Shown piece after piece: positions 63,875 through 64,000 of a stretch of DNA of 64,000 bases. Below the pieces are notes generated by a model. It did no database searches, was not told the DNA's origin, and saw only the letters and a list, made by a program, of their open reading frames with translations. A program made the translations under genes and the position numbers. The DNA is from Acinetobacter sp. (GTDB taxonomy: Bacteria > Pseudomonadota > Gammaproteobacteria > Pseudomonadales > Moraxellaceae), in the NCBI GenBank assembly GCA_031277915.1, contig JAITLL010000018.1, positions 115,728 through 179,727 of the forward strand, read 5' to 3'. How positions within the stretch are numbered: position 1 is the first letter of the stretch; the number at the start of each line of letters is the position of its first letter.

Positions 63875-64000
63875 CTAAGCCTCCAATGTTTTTCGCACAG
63901 CTTGCTCAATACGCTCTACACTTGGAATCCATTCTTTTTCTAAAACTGGAGAGAATGGAACAGGCGTATGTGGTGGCGTTACGAGTTCAACAGGTGCTTT
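63875..64000 (-). CDS. acoB: Acetoin dehydrogenase E1 beta subunit, C-terminal end (cut by window edge)
   Basis: The last 41 codons are visible: APVELVTPPHTPVPFSPVLE, then KEWIPSVERIEQAVRKTL and stop. The TPxTPVPFSPxLE block is typical of the C-terminus of E1 beta subunits of 2-oxoacid and acetoin dehydrogenases. The stop is one base before the acoC ATG, as expected for an aco operon. The remaining part and acoA lie beyond the window. Confidence 0.85.
   Translation of the reverse strand, partial: KAPVELVTPPHTPVPFSPVLEKEWIPSVERIEQAVRKTLEA

Noticed and set aside
1-64000. CRISPR arrays, IS elements with transposase, complete tRNA genes, prophage structural genes
   Set aside because: I looked for regularly spaced repeats, transposase or integrase motifs and cloverleaf ends and found none apart from the ssrA tail.

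Overview
The window looks like chromosome of an Acinetobacter species, most likely the A. calcoaceticus-baumannii complex. The DNA is AT-rich, most genes start from ATG behind AGGA/GGAG sites, and the gene content fits: an indole-oxidation (iif-type) cluster, an acetoin (aco) operon, a phosphocholine-type phospholipase C, atoDAEB, aspA, and many LysR and AraC regulators. The genus call is inference from gene content. No 16S rRNA or complete tRNA gene was seen. Functions were assigned by reading motifs, not by database search.

Layout. (1) 1-6.8 kb: aromatic or indole catabolism. The minus-strand genes run DLH/NTF2 fusion, SDR, StyA-like flavin monooxygenase, flavin reductase, terminator, outer-membrane MetA-type protein. 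A divergent aromatic-acid MFS permease and an AraC regulator adjoin them. (2) 7.1-9.4 kb: GntP permease plus 3-hydroxybutyrate dehydrogenase. (3) 9.5-34 kb: an AT-rich accessory region with several decayed genes. It opens with an 87-bp repeat and a fragment matching a tmRNA (ssrA) 3' end. It then holds a PhoD phosphatase, a truncated GNAT, a CPBP protein, a MacAB exporter with a nearby peptide-exporter-like ABC remnant, a TetR regulator, a strongly structured RNA-like locus, a second copy of the 87-bp repeat, LysE, a TIM-barrel epimerase, a SemiSWEET, an sRNA-like locus, a JmjC/cupin protein, two PF04185-type phosphoesterases with a tiny lipoprotein, YagU, and several small lipoproteins and membrane proteins. 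(4) 34-41.3 kb: acetoacetate / short-chain fatty-acid use (LysR, atoDA, atoE, atoB, LysR) and a further LysR. (5) 42-53 kb: two small proteins, aspA, a TonB siderophore receptor, an MHS permease, chrA, an AraC/EamA pair and a homoserine-dehydrogenase-like protein. (6) 53-58 kb: a sulfide/persulfide module of TauE/SafE exporter, PTP-SQR fusion, ETHE1-like dioxygenase and a divergent sigma-54 activator. A good -24/-12 promoter and palindromic candidate activator sites lie between the last two. (7) 58-64 kb: bestrophin, then the acetoin/butanediol operon (acoB end, acoC, lpd, SDR, butanediol dehydrogenase).

How it fits together. The gntP-bdhA pair feeds acetoacetate to atoDA and atoB, which yield acetyl-CoA. 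The aco operon also ends in acetyl-CoA. The sulfur module would oxidise sulfide to persulfide and then sulfite, and export the sulfite. The 9.5-34 kb stretch is the only strongly mosaic part. Its least explained features are two apparent non-coding RNA loci (about 18.4-18.7 kb and 21.7-21.85 kb), the ssrA-tail fragment, and intergenic repeat families.
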